64,000 nt of DNA from Sphingomonas sp. LaA6.9. GTDB taxonomy: Bacteria > Pseudomonadota > Alphaproteobacteria > Sphingomonadales > Sphingomonadaceae. The translations under genes were made by a program, and so were the position numbers. The stretch covers positions 86,218 through 150,217 of the forward strand of contig NZ_JAKVIO010000007.1 of NCBI RefSeq assembly GCF_022601895.1, in the 5' to 3' direction. This document shows, piece after piece, positions 45,145 to 56,033 of the stretch. Within the stretch, counting starts at the first letter, position 1. Each line of letters opens with the position of its first letter. A model generated the notes under the pieces. That model was not told where the DNA came from. It saw only the letters and a program-made list of their open reading frames with translations, and did no database searches.

Positions 45145-45668
45145 AAAGGGCGTTCGCCGATCACGTTGCCCGTCGCGCTGTATCGGCAGACAAGGAACTC
45201 GTCCTCGGCATTGGCCGCGATCGCACAGCCCACCTTGCTCGTGTCGCGCCACATGATCTGTGTGTAGTGACCGACATCCGCGAGATCGCCTGTCGTGCTG
45301 TTATTGGGGAAGACCCCGGGCTTGAAGTGCTTCTTTTCCCCGATCCAGTGGCCGACCATCGTCTCGGGGGAAAAGGCGTCGCGCGTGCCCATCCACAGAT
45401 TCTCGCCCTGCGCGTCGGGATCGTCAGAAAATTCCTCGAAATGCTCGAACCGGCCGGTCGCCGCGAGGTGGCGCGACCATTTGGCGGCATCCGCTGCGAG
45501 GCCAGCGTCCCAGTGCATCGCGGGGAGGTCGGCGCGGGCGCGCTCGGTATTGTGCGAATATAGCAGGCGCTGCTCAAGGCTGGGCAGCGCTGCGCCGGTG
45601 AGCATGCTGCCCGCCGCGACGATCGCTGCCATTCGTGCCCCCCGGTCCAGCTTGCTGCACCGAAACAT
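45141..45668 (-). CDS. CAP (SCP/PR-1-like) domain secreted protein
   Basis: A 175-residue exported protein: signal-like [20 protein letters not shown], then the CAP fold with [20 protein letters not shown], the GENLWMGT motif near residue 88, and the [19 protein letters not shown] signature near residue 135. The conserved His and Glu positions of the CAP cavity are present. Bacterial members are periplasmic or extracellular and mostly of unknown function. It converges on the glutaminase gene with a four-base overlap. Confidence 0.9.
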   Translation of the reverse strand: MFRCSKLDRGARMAAIVAAGSMLTGAALPSLEQRLLYSHNTERARADLPAMHWDAGLAADAAKWSRHLAATGRFEHFEEFSDDPDAQGENLWMGTRDAFSPETMVGHWIGEKKHFKPGVFPNNSTTGDLADVGHYTQIMWRDTSKVGCAIAANAEDEFLVCRYSATGNVIGERPF

Positions 45669-45768
45669 GGTTTCGTCCTATGCCTGTCCTCGATCAGGCA
45701 GACATTGACGAATGTCAGTAGCGAAAGGGCTTAGGGCTTAGGTGAACGGGCCGCTAAGGATAAGGGGT

Positions 45769-45805
45769 GCCGGGCGGACGATGTAAGGGGGCAAGTCCGC
45801 CCGGC
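45769..45805 (-). terminator. Strong hairpin downstream of the 55-codon gene
   Basis: A perfect 11-bp inverted repeat (GCCGGGCGGAC / GTCCGCCCGGC) with a 15-base loop, 8 bases beyond the stop codon of the small minus-strand gene. No T run is present on either side, so its action as a terminator is likely but not certain. Confidence 0.55.
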
Positions 45806-45812
45806 GGGGGCG

Positions 45813-45980
45813 TCAGTTGGAACGCGCCTTGCGCTCGCTACGCTCCCAGGGAGCGTCATAAAGCCGCGCTGACAGACGGCGAAAGACGAGCGCGGTGTCC
45901 GCGAACAATGCGGCGACCTGCTCGGAAAAGACGTGGTGATGGTCGGCCCACAGGCGACCTTCGAATTCGTCGCGCAACAT
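45813..45980 (-). CDS. Hypothetical 55-residue protein, divergent from a LysR gene
   Basis: A small gene of 55 codons: ATG at 45980, preceded by GGAGAATAGCC, to a TGA at 45813, reading MLRDEFEGRLWADHHHVFSE, then QVAALFADTALVFRRLSARL, then YDAPWERSERKARSN. The codon usage is that of neighbouring genes, and a strong hairpin follows. No membrane segment is seen; it is predicted helical with a three-His cluster and a basic tail. It is transcribed away from the LysR gene at 46090, about 110 bases away, the usual arrangement of a regulator and its target. Unknown family. Confidence 0.6.
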   Translation of the reverse strand: MLRDEFEGRLWADHHHVFSEQVAALFADTALVFRRLSARLYDAPWERSERKARSN

Positions 45981-46089
45981 GGCTATTCTCCAATATCCTT
46001 GGGAAACGGATCGTTTCGACAGCGCCTGAATGCCCGTTTCCGACCGCCGGCGCCAACAAATGCTTGCCCTATTTCGATAAGTATGGCTT

Positions 46090-47052
46090 ATGATAGCGGC
46101 GATGCGAAAGCTGCCTCCACTCGCCGCGGTCAGGGTATTCGAAGCGGCTGCGCGTCATGGAAATTTCACAAAAGCTGCCGAGGAGCTGGGAATGACCCAG
46201 GCGGCCGTCAGCTATCAGGTGAAATTATTGGAAGAGCGGATCGGAACCTCGCTGTTCCACCGCATCAAGCGTCAGGTCGTGCTGACCGAAACGGGCAAGC
46301 GCATTGCGCCGCTGATCTCAGGCGCGTTCGACAGCATCGACGATGCCTTTTCGATCGCGCGCACCGATAATGAGTCGGTGCTGACGATCAGTTGTTCCAA
46401 CACCTTTGCGCAGAACTGGCTCGCGTTCAGATTGGGGGCCTTCCAGATGCAGCGCCCGGGGCTGGCGGTCAGGCTTCATACCGACGACCATGTCGTCGAT
46501 TTCGCGCGTGACGAGGTCGATGTCGCGATCCGTAACAGCGCGGCACCCTGGCCGGGGCTGGTCTCGCATTTCCTCATGCGCGTTGTCATCGCGCCGCTCG
46601 CGAGCCCCGAATTTCTTGCGCAACATCCGCAGATCCGCACGGCTGCGGATCTGATGGCCCTGCCGAGGCTGTCGTCCGACGATGTCTGGTGGGGGCGATG
46701 GGCGGAACGGGCAGGGGCGGTCGGCGTCACTGAAGACACTCAGCCCCGCACAGGCCTGAGGCTGGATTCGCAATTGCTCGAGGGGAATGCCGCGATGGCA
46801 GGTCACGGCATTGCGATTCTCAACCTTGCACTGTGGCGCAACGAACTGCGTTCGGGTCGGCTCGTCCAGCCGCTTCCCGACTTCGCATTCGGTCGCGGCA
46901 TGTACTGGCTCGTCTATCCGCCGCACAAGCGCAATGCGCCCAAGATCAAGGCCTTTCGCAGCTGGATCGAGGCAGAGATGCGTGCCGACGCGATCGACGA
47001 CCCACACGGAATATTCACGCCGCCCGCGCCTGCCCCTGATCCCCGCGACTGA
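46090..47052 (+). CDS. LysR-family regulator of the GcvA type
   Basis: A 320-residue regulator. The N-terminus KLPPLAAVRVFEAAARHGNF and EELGMTQAAVSYQVKLLEER is the GcvA/AmpR-type winged helix. The effector domain follows from VLTISCSNTFAQNWLAFRLG to MYWLVYPPHKRNAPKIKAF. GcvA-type regulators control glycine cleavage or beta-lactamase genes, but neither is next to it here. The nearest divergent gene is the 55-codon ORF. A second ATG lies four codons in and could also be the start. Confidence 0.88.
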   Translation: MIAAMRKLPPLAAVRVFEAAARHGNFTKAAEELGMTQAAVSYQVKLLEERIGTSLFHRIKRQVVLTETGKRIAPLISGAFDSIDDAFSIARTDNESVLTISCSNTFAQNWLAFRLGAFQMQRPGLAVRLHTDDHVVDFARDEVDVAIRNSAAPWPGLVSHFLMRVVIAPLASPEFLAQHPQIRTAADLMALPRLSSDDVWWGRWAERAGAVGVTEDTQPRTGLRLDSQLLEGNAAMAGHGIAILNLALWRNELRSGRLVQPLPDFAFGRGMYWLVYPPHKRNAPKIKAFRSWIEAEMRADAIDDPHGIFTPPAPAPDPRD

Positions 47053-47153
47053 ACGCATTGCGTTGCTGCGGGCTTGCGCCGCGCCCGCAATCGGAGCGAA
47101 GTGCCAGTTCGGATGGCCAGCGGCGTGAATCATGCGCGGGGTGATGCGATCAT

Positions 47154-47792
47154 ATGCCCTATAATCTCGATATTCCGGGTTGGATGCCCGAACCCGAACT
47201 GAAGATTCTCGAACGGCTGGCGCAGACGATCCCACCGGGCGGGGCGATGCTAGAAGTCGGCCCGTTTTGCGGGCGATCCTCATGGTGCTGGTCGAAATCG
47301 GTGGACCCATCGGTTTCGATCACCTGCGTAGATATATGGGATCCCCAGGAGCATCCCTATTCGCCGCCGACCCGGCTGGGGCACGATCAGTCGGCAGGCG
47401 AGGATTACGGCACCATGACGGCCGAGCGTCGCAATTGGGGGACCCGCGAGAATTTCGATTATCACACGCGCGATTGCCTCAACATCATCGCGATTCGTGG
47501 ACGCAGCCCCGATGATTTCGCCGACTGGCCGCGTCAGAGCCTTGATCTCGTCTTTCTCGACGGCGTCCACCACAATCCAGGCTTCCATGCCGATGTCGTT
47601 CACTGGTTTCAGCGCGTGAAGCCTGGCGGCATTCTGTGCGGAGACGATTGCGCGCGGACCCACCCCGACGTTCTCTGGACGATCGACGATTTCTGCAAGG
47701 ACCTGAACATCCCCTTCACCGTCGAGCGCCGTATCTGGATGATCCGCAAGCCCGACGGCGATGTTTCCACCCACGAGTGGTTTGCGCCGTGA
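47154..47792 (+). CDS. Class I SAM-dependent methyltransferase-like protein (Methyltransf_24 type)
   Basis: A 212-residue Rossmann-type protein. Motif I is seen as GGAMLEVGPFCGRSSWCWSK near residue 30, an acidic second strand as ITCVDIWDPQEHP near residue 58, and the post-motif SLDLVFLDGVHHNPGFHADV near residue 130, followed by VKPGGILCGDDCARTHPD. This is the pattern of Methyltransf_24 proteins often found with glycan genes. The substrate is unknown. It ends 25 bases before parC. Confidence 0.75.
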   Translation: MPYNLDIPGWMPEPELKILERLAQTIPPGGAMLEVGPFCGRSSWCWSKSVDPSVSITCVDIWDPQEHPYSPPTRLGHDQSAGEDYGTMTAERRNWGTRENFDYHTRDCLNIIAIRGRSPDDFADWPRQSLDLVFLDGVHHNPGFHADVVHWFQRVKPGGILCGDDCARTHPDVLWTIDDFCKDLNIPFTVERRIWMIRKPDGDVSTHEWFAP

Positions 47793-47816
47793 CTCCAGCC
47801 TGCTATCGCAGTGCAT

Positions 47817-50066
<2,250 letters not shown>

Positions 50067-50126
50067 GGCCATTTCGGCGCTGATTTTACACAAATTTTAC
50101 CTTCCAGAGCGTAACCCGGTCGGCGC

Positions 50127-51884
50127 ATGGGCGTCGCGGTCAATCGAAACAGGCTCAAGCCTTCCGAAGGGGACGGCGGGAAACCGCCCCTCGCGGCGGC
50201 GCGCCTGACGATTGACGAGCATCTTCCGGCCTTTGTCGAGGCGCGTCAGCACTATCTCGATGCATTGCCCATTGGCGCCGCGGTGATCGGAATCGGGCCG
50301 CAAGGCCGTTTCGTCGAATGCAGCAATGCGGTCTTCAAGCAACTGAACGAGCCGTTGAGCGCCAGGTCTCGTCGGGCAGACTCGCTTCTGGACCGCAACG
50401 GGCTGGGCGAGCGGATCGTCGAGTTCCTCATCAGCGGCGACGCGCACTCGGATTTCGAGTGGCAGGACGGCGACGCGATCGCGGGCCGGCATTTCTCCGT
50501 GCGACTGGCGCGGCTCGCCGAAACCCACATCTCGGGCGCGCGGTGCATGCTGACGCTGCTCGATCGCACCGCCGAACTGCAGACGGCGCAGAACCTCCGG
50601 CGCGAGATGTTGTCCGACAGTCTCACCGGCCTGCCCAACCGCGCGGGCTTTGCCGAACTGCTCGAGCAGACCTCGACCGACCCTGAACAGCATTTTGCGG
50701 TACTGATCGTCGATCTCGTGCGCTTCAGCCGCATCAACGAATGCATCGGTCCGATGGCCGGTGACGAGCTGATCATCACCGTCGCGCGCCGGCTCGTCCA
50801 CGCCTTGCGGGCAGGCGATCGTCTGGCGCGGATCGGCGGCGACGAATTCGGCGTCCTCGTGCGCCTTGTCGAAGGCCCGGGTGATGCGCTGCATGTGGCG
50901 AAGCGCGTGCAGGAGGTGCTGTCCGCTCCCTTTCGCCTGACCGACCTCGAGATCAAGGTCGAATGCTCGATCGGCTGCGCGCTCATGAACGATGGCGTCG
51001 CCGATTCCGAAAAACTTGTCCGCCATGCCCAGTTCGCGCTCAAGCGCGCCAAGGAAACGGGCAAGACTGAAATCTATCAACCCACCGCGTTCAACATGGC
51101 GCGCAAGCGCTTCAGCCTTGAAACCGAATTGCGCCGCGCGGTCGAGGGCAACCGCCTGCATCTCGCTTTCCAGCCGCTGATCGACCTGTCGAACGATCGT
51201 GTTGCGGGCTTCGAAGCGCTCGCGCGATGGCAGGACGACGAACATGGCGAAATCTCGCCGACCGACTTCATCCCCGTCGCCGAGGAATCGGGGCTGATCG
51301 TTCCCTTGGGGCGCTGGGCGCTTGAAGCGGCCGCGCACACGCTCGCCGAATGGGATGTGCGCGCGGGCCGGCCGCTGCCCGTCAAGATCAGTGTCAATCT
51401 TTCCGCGATCCAGCTTGCGCGCGACGATGTGGCCTCGGTGGTATCCACCGCGCTGGACGGCGCCGGCATAGCGGGCTCGCGCTTCACGCTCGAACTCACC
51501 GAAAGCGCGGTCATCGCGGACCCGGAGCGCGCGGTGCGCGTGCTCGACGCGCTGAAGGAGCTCGACACCTCGATCGCCGTCGACGATTTCGGCACGGGCT
51601 ATTCAAGCCTCGCCTATCTCCAGCGCTTGCCGCTCGACATCCTGAAGATCGACCGCAGCTTCATCACGGGCATGCTCGAGGACAAGAACAAGGTTGCGAT
51701 CGTGCGCGCGATCCTGTCGCTCGCCGACGCGCTTGGACTCAAGACGACAGCCGAAGGGGTCGAATCGATCGAACTGTCGCGAACGCTTGCCGCGCTTGGC
51801 TGCGCGATGGGGCAGGGGTTCCATTATTCGGGACCGCTCGACAGCGATGCTGCCTATAGCTATTTGCTCGCGCGCAACGCCTGA
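50127..51884 (+). CDS. GGDEF-EAL bifunctional c-di-GMP signalling protein with PAS-like sensor
   Basis: A 585-residue cytoplasmic protein. Residues about 45-150 form a PAS-like sensor (LDALPIGAAVIGIGPQGRFV). The GGDEF domain (about 165-325) has an intact active site RIGGDEFGVLV and the RAGD inhibitory site exactly five residues before it. The EAL domain (about 345-580) keeps every signature: FEALARWQDD, ISVNLSAIQLA, LELTESAVI, DDFGTGYSSLAYL, KIDRSFITGM, TAEGVES and QGFHYSGPL. Both activities are therefore predicted. Its 3-prime end overlaps the convergent CCA transferase gene by 25 bases. c-di-GMP could plausibly control the EPS and adhesin in this window, but no direct link is visible. Confidence 0.93.
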   Translation: MGVAVNRNRLKPSEGDGGKPPLAAARLTIDEHLPAFVEARQHYLDALPIGAAVIGIGPQGRFVECSNAVFKQLNEPLSARSRRADSLLDRNGLGERIVEFLISGDAHSDFEWQDGDAIAGRHFSVRLARLAETHISGARCMLTLLDRTAELQTAQNLRREMLSDSLTGLPNRAGFAELLEQTSTDPEQHFAVLIVDLVRFSRINECIGPMAGDELIITVARRLVHALRAGDRLARIGGDEFGVLVRLVEGPGDALHVAKRVQEVLSAPFRLTDLEIKVECSIGCALMNDGVADSEKLVRHAQFALKRAKETGKTEIYQPTAFNMARKRFSLETELRRAVEGNRLHLAFQPLIDLSNDRVAGFEALARWQDDEHGEISPTDFIPVAEESGLIVPLGRWALEAAAHTLAEWDVRAGRPLPVKISVNLSAIQLARDDVASVVSTALDGAGIAGSRFTLELTESAVIADPERAVRVLDALKELDTSIAVDDFGTGYSSLAYLQRLPLDILKIDRSFITGMLEDKNKVAIVRAILSLADALGLKTTAEGVESIELSRTLAALGCAMGQGFHYSGPLDSDAAYSYLLARNA

Positions 51885-53077
51885 GCCACGACTTCGTCGG
51901 CAATCGCCGAGACCCGCGCCGCATCGGGAAAGTCCTCGTCGATCCAGCGTCGCTCAACCGTCTGCAATGCCTTTGCCACAACGGGCCCCGCCACAAGGCC
52001 GCGCGCGACGAGGGCACCGCCGCCGATCGGCAGCTTCGGCCGTTCCGCCGTCCCTACCAGCTTCACACCGGCACTGATCCGTTCGGTCGGAAGACCCGAG
52101 AGCAACAGCCGGTCGGTCGCCGAAATCGTGCCCCAGCGATAGAGCAGTTCACGCGGCCCGCCGTCGTTCCCGCCAAGCGCGATCCCGATGCGCTTGCGCT
52201 GTGCGTTCGATAGCTTGAGCCTTGCTGCGATCGCGTCGGCCTTGTCGCCGTCCGCCGGCACAATCGCAATGAGGCGGCGGACCGCATCGGGCGCTGTGCC
52301 CGTCGCCTGTTCATGCGCAATGAGATTTTCGAGCCGCGCGAGCGAGTCCGGACCGATTTCGGGAATGATCGCACTGAAGATGCCCGCGTCGATCATCAAT
52401 GCAATTGTCGGTGCAGGATCGGGCAGCGCGAGCAGCTTGAGCAATTCATCCGCGATCCGCTCGCGCGACAGCGCCATCAGGTCGCGCGAGCGCGCACGGC
52501 AGGCAGCCAGTGCCTCCGGATCGGGTGCGTCCTTGCCGAAGCGCGCATGAAACCTGAAAAACCGAAGGATGCGCAGATGATCTTCCGCAATCCGCTGCAG
52601 GGCATCACCAATGAAGCGGATCCGTCCGGCCGCCAGGTCGTCGGCCCCGCCGAAATAGTCGAAGATCGCTCCCGTCGCCGGGTCCGCATAAAGCGCGTTG
52701 ATCGTGAAGTCGCGGCGCGCGGCATCTTCGCGCCAATCATCCGAAAAGGCGACGGTGGCGCGACGTCCATCGGTCGAAACATCGCGGCGCAGCGTCGTCA
52801 CCTCGATCGGCCCTTCGGGAAGCACTGCGGTCACCGTGCCATGATCGATCCCGGTGGGGACGACCTTGATCCCGACCGCACGCAAGCGCTGCATCGCTGC
52901 ATCGGGCAGCAGGCGCGTGGCGATGTCGATATCCTGCACCTCGTGCCCGAGAAGCGTGTCGCGCACCGCGCCGCCGACGAAACGCGCCTGGCCATCGGCC
53001 GCGTCGAGCGCGCCGAGCAACCGGTCCATGCCCTCGCAGGTGCGCCATGACGCTTCCGGGAGTGTCAGTCCGCCCAA
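51860..53077 (-). CDS. CCA tRNA nucleotidyltransferase (class II)
   Basis: A 405-residue enzyme of the poly(A) polymerase/CCA transferase family that adds or repairs tRNA CCA ends. The N-terminus has the palm motif ARFVGGAVRDTLLGHEVQDI followed by the metal-binding DID (DIDIATRLLPDAA), then VTTLRRDVSTDGRRATVAFS and RRDFTINALYADP near residue 125, and the head-domain DHLRILRFFRFHARFG near residue 165. It starts at a TTG (53077) overlapping the NUDIX stop by 13 bases. The encoded tRNA-Arg lacks a complete CCA, so such an activity is required. Confidence 0.9.
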   Translation of the reverse strand: MGGLTLPEASWRTCEGMDRLLGALDAADGQARFVGGAVRDTLLGHEVQDIDIATRLLPDAAMQRLRAVGIKVVPTGIDHGTVTAVLPEGPIEVTTLRRDVSTDGRRATVAFSDDWREDAARRDFTINALYADPATGAIFDYFGGADDLAAGRIRFIGDALQRIAEDHLRILRFFRFHARFGKDAPDPEALAACRARSRDLMALSRERIADELLKLLALPDPAPTIALMIDAGIFSAIIPEIGPDSLARLENLIAHEQATGTAPDAVRRLIAIVPADGDKADAIAARLKLSNAQRKRIGIALGGNDGGPRELLYRWGTISATDRLLLSGLPTERISAGVKLVGTAERPKLPIGGGALVARGLVAGPVVAKALQTVERRWIDEDFPDAARVSAIADEVVAQALRASK

Positions 53078-53667
53078 ATGATCCTCCGCGCCAGATTGAC
53101 GATCATCGCGGCCGTCGCGCCCCAGATCCGCCGGCCTTCATAACTGATCTCGTAATAATGCCGCTCGCGCCCCTGCCATTCGACCGCCTGCTCGATATGG
53201 TTGGCGGGCTCCAGCAGGAAGGACAGCGGAACCTCGAACCATTCGGTCACCTCGGCAGTATTGGCGACGAGTGGAAGGTCGGGGGGAATGATCCCGATCA
53301 CCGGGGTTACCTGATAGCCCGTGACGGTGCGGTAGCGATCGATGGTGCCGATGACGGTCACCACGTCCGGGGGCAGGGCGATCTCTTCCTCGGCCTCGCG
53401 CAGCGCCGCCTCGATGGCGCCATCATCGCCAGGATCGATGCGACCGCCCGGAAAGGCGATCTGTCCCGCATGGCTGCGCATCGTCTCCGGGCGTTGTGTC
53501 AGGATCACGCCGGGATCGGCACGATCGGTAACGGCGATGAGCACTGCGGCAGGCACCAGCACCTCGTTGGCGCCGATCAGCGCGTCGCGATCGTCGCCGG
53601 TCAGAAGAATCGGTGAATCGGTATGGCCGCGTGCAAGCGCATGGCGGAGCTTTTCGGCAAGGATCAT
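53065..53667 (-). CDS. NUDIX hydrolase, CoA pyrophosphatase-like
   Basis: A 200-residue hydrolase. The UPF0035-type signature RPETMRSHAGQIAFPGGRID is followed by the Nudix box with the catalytic REAEEEI (near residues 70-95), the pattern of NudL/PCD1-like CoA pyrophosphatases. Start ATG with AAGGATC upstream. Its ATG overlaps the DUF1285 stop (ATGA) and its stop overlaps the CCA transferase start, so the three genes are translated as a unit. CoA or a related nucleotide is the expected substrate. Confidence 0.9.
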   Translation of the reverse strand: MILAEKLRHALARGHTDSPILLTGDDRDALIGANEVLVPAAVLIAVTDRADPGVILTQRPETMRSHAGQIAFPGGRIDPGDDGAIEAALREAEEEIALPPDVVTVIGTIDRYRTVTGYQVTPVIGIIPPDLPLVANTAEVTEWFEVPLSFLLEPANHIEQAVEWQGRERHYYEISYEGRRIWGATAAMIVNLARRIIWAD

Positions 53668-54233
53668 GGCGCGGGCTCCAGCGGGAAAAAGGCGTCATTG
53701 CTCCAGAGCCCGGGGGGCTCGGAGCCGTTGGCAAGCGCGAGATTGGCAAGCTCGTACCATACCGGCCGCGCAAGCAGCGCCTCGAGCCCGCCGCGAACGC
53801 AAAGATAGGGATGCGGTCCATCGGCCCTGGGCACGAAGCGGATGGGATGGTCGGCGCCCGCCATGACGAGGTCGCCCGTGTTCAGCCGAAAACTCAGCGT
53901 CGTCTCCTTGCCCTCGCCGTCGATCTTCACCTCGACCGCGACGAAGGGGGCGTCCTCGACCTCGATATCGAGCTTTTCGAAGGGGGTGACGAGCACATAG
54001 CCGCCATCGGGCTCGCGCCGCAAAATGCTCGAGAATAGCCGCACCATGGCCGCGCGCCCGATGGGTGAGCCCTGGTGGAACCAGGTGCCGTCGCGGGCGA
54101 TCCGCATCTCGCTATCGCCGCAATGGCGCGGGTTCCAGCTCTCGACTGGTGGCAACCGACGCTCATCGACCAGCTTTGCGACCTCGGCGAGCGACAGGCG
54201 TGCAAGATCGTCAGGGGGCGGGAGCATCGGCAT
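53664..54233 (-). CDS. DUF1285 domain protein
   Basis: A 189-residue protein that matches the DUF1285 family in content: LPPVESWNPRHCGDSEMRIA near residue 27, DGTWFHQGSPIGRAAMVRLF, YVLVTPFEKLDIEVEDAPFV and the C-terminal SEPPGLWSNDAFFPLEP. Solved members form a two-domain beta fold with no known activity. It is first in the conserved alphaproteobacterial operon DUF1285-NUDIX-CCA transferase and overlaps the NUDIX start by four bases. Confidence 0.88.
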   Translation of the reverse strand: MPMLPPPDDLARLSLAEVAKLVDERRLPPVESWNPRHCGDSEMRIARDGTWFHQGSPIGRAAMVRLFSSILRREPDGGYVLVTPFEKLDIEVEDAPFVAVEVKIDGEGKETTLSFRLNTGDLVMAGADHPIRFVPRADGPHPYLCVRGGLEALLARPVWYELANLALANGSEPPGLWSNDAFFPLEPAP

Positions 54234-54277
54234 GGCCGGTTTCGATTAGGCGAACATGCGCCCAAGCGCAAAGCGCA

Positions 54278-54787
54278 TCATGCCGGGCGCGGCACGATCC
54301 GTCCGAAGCGCGGTACGCTGTGGCCCGGTTGTGCGAGCGCAAGCAGGCGCCGCCGCTCGACCGGACCGTCGATCACCCATTCGCTGGTGTCGTCCGCGGA
54401 AAAGCCGAAGAAACGGCCATAATACTCGGGATCGCCGATCATCATCAGCGGCGGGAAGTTTCCTGCCTCCCAGGCGGCAAGCGTTGCGCGCATCAGCGTC
54501 TTGCCGATTCCGCCCTGCTGCGCCGCGGGTTCGACCGCGACGGGGCCGAGCATCACCAGCGGATCGCAGGCGCCGCCGTCCCTCGCGAGCATCACCGGCC
54601 AGCATTGGATCGAACCGAGCAGCCCGCCGTCCTCGTCCGTCATTGCGAAGCTGAGTTCGGCGATGGGCTGCGTTCCCTTGCGCAGCCGATAGGCGGTGCG
54701 CCCGAACCGGTCGGTTCCAAAGGCATGGTCGAGAAGGCTTTCCACCGCAGCGTCGGGAACGGACCGCAGTGGCACGATATCTGCCAC
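54278..54787 (-). CDS. GNAT-family N-acetyltransferase
   Basis: A 169-residue acetyltransferase of the subgroup with a long central strand pair: LSFAMTDEDGGLLGSIQCWP, MLGPVAVEPAAQQGGIGKTL (the acetyl-CoA pyrophosphate loop, here QQGGIG) near residue 85, and MIGDPEYYGRFFGFSADD near residue 120. This arrangement (GDPxYYxRFGF) is typical of YhbS-like GNATs. Substrate unknown. It diverges from folB and precedes the DUF1285 operon by 44 bases on the same strand. Confidence 0.87.
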   Translation of the reverse strand: MADIVPLRSVPDAAVESLLDHAFGTDRFGRTAYRLRKGTQPIAELSFAMTDEDGGLLGSIQCWPVMLARDGGACDPLVMLGPVAVEPAAQQGGIGKTLMRATLAAWEAGNFPPLMMIGDPEYYGRFFGFSADDTSEWVIDGPVERRRLLALAQPGHSVPRFGRIVPRPA

Positions 54788-54903
54788 AGGCTGTTCCTTT
54801 CCGAGAGCGTGATGGACCTTGGGCGCGAGGCGCTTTAGCGGTTTCGCGGCTGAAGAAAAGCGCGAATCGGATCGCCGGGGCGCGAGAGGCGGAAGAGAGT
54901 TTG

Positions 54904-55275
54904 ATGGAAGACACGCTTCAATTGCAGGTGCTCGATCTCGAGGTGCCAGTGCTCACGGGCATCTATTCGGAAGAAACGCACCTGCCGCAGCCGCTGCGCA
55001 TATCGGTGCGCGTGGATCTCGACTGCCCCGCGCGCTTCGAACCCGACACGCCGCTGACCGCGTCGAAGAACTATATGGATCTGAAGCACGCTGCGCAGGA
55101 TGCGCTGCCCCAGGGGGTGCATTTCACGCTGGTCGAAGCCGTTGCAGAGCACATCTGCGACACGCTCTTCATCCAGGATGCGCGCGTCCGGCGCGTGCGC
55201 GTCGACATCGTCAAGATCGCGATCGCCGAAGCCAATGAATCGATCGGCATCTCGCTGACAAGGCATCGCAAGTGA
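54904..55275 (+). CDS. folB: Dihydroneopterin aldolase (FolB-like)
   Basis: A 123-residue tunnelling-fold enzyme of folate synthesis, converting dihydroneopterin to hydroxymethyl-dihydropterin and glycolaldehyde. Recognised from VPVLTGIYSEETHLPQPLRI near residue 15, the SKNYMDLKHAAQDAL region, LVEAVAEHICDTLF with the conserved Glu near residue 80, and the basic strand VRVDIVKIAIAEANESIGIS near the end. The open frame begins earlier, but the ATG at 54904 after GGAAGAGAG fits family length. GTGA overlap with the downstream SDR supports a shared pterin function. Confidence 0.87.
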   Translation: MEDTLQLQVLDLEVPVLTGIYSEETHLPQPLRISVRVDLDCPARFEPDTPLTASKNYMDLKHAAQDALPQGVHFTLVEAVAEHICDTLFIQDARVRRVRVDIVKIAIAEANESIGISLTRHRK

Positions 55276-56033
55276 GGCTCGCGCTCGTCACCGGCGGCTG
55301 CCACCGCGTCGGCGCCGCCATTGCGGGTCGTCTGGCCGAAGCGGGATGGGCGCTTGCGCTGCATGGGCGCCACGCCGCCGAACCCGATCCTTCGCTGCTC
55401 GCGCGGCTGGAAAAGGCGGGATGCGTCTGGCACGGCTTTGCCGCCGATCTTGCGGACAAGGACGAACTGGCCGCGCTCGTCGGCCGGGTCGCCAAGCATT
55501 TCGGCGTGGCACCGACTTTGCTCGTCAACAACGCCTCGCTGTTCGGGAATGATGATCCCGCGACGATGACGCATGACGCGCTCGTCGCGCATTTTGCGGT
55601 CAATACCGCGGCGCCCGTGTTGCTCGCGCGCGAGGTCGCGGCACGCGTGGGGGAGGACGAAACCGCCGTCATCGTCAACATCCTCGACCAGCGTATCCGT
55701 CATCCCGTCGGCGATCAGGCGAGCTACACGATTTCCAAGCTCGCGCTTGCCGGGGCGACCGAGATGCTGGCGCGTGCGCTTGCGCCGCGTGCGCGGGTGT
55801 GCGGGATAGCCCCCGGCCTCACCCTGCCGACCGAAGATTACCGACCCGCGCAGATGGACGAGATCCGCGCGGCAATGCCGTTGCAGCTGCTGCCCGATCC
55901 CGAGGATGTCGCCGATTCGGTCCTCTATCTCGCGCGCGCGCGCGCGACCACCGGGCAGGTGATCTATGTCGACGGCGGGGCCAATCTGGCGGCCTTCAAG
56001 CGCGACTTTGTCTATCTGGGAACCGGAGGCTGA
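55272..56033 (+). CDS. SDR-family oxidoreductase, pteridine/dihydromonapterin reductase-like
   Basis: A 253-residue short-chain dehydrogenase. The NADP-binding motif ALVTGGCHRVGAAIAGRLAE, the LLVNNASLFGND stretch near residue 95, and catalytic YTISKLALAGATE near residue 155 are present. The TGGxxRVG start and NNAS motif are typical of FolM/PTR1-type pteridine reductases. Its GTG start overlaps the folB stop, which strengthens a role in reduced-pterin supply. It overlaps the convergent signal-peptide gene by 22 bases. The precise substrate is inference. Confidence 0.85.
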   Translation: MRLALVTGGCHRVGAAIAGRLAEAGWALALHGRHAAEPDPSLLARLEKAGCVWHGFAADLADKDELAALVGRVAKHFGVAPTLLVNNASLFGNDDPATMTHDALVAHFAVNTAAPVLLAREVAARVGEDETAVIVNILDQRIRHPVGDQASYTISKLALAGATEMLARALAPRARVCGIAPGLTLPTEDYRPAQMDEIRAAMPLQLLPDPEDVADSVLYLARARATTGQVIYVDGGANLAAFKRDFVYLGTGG

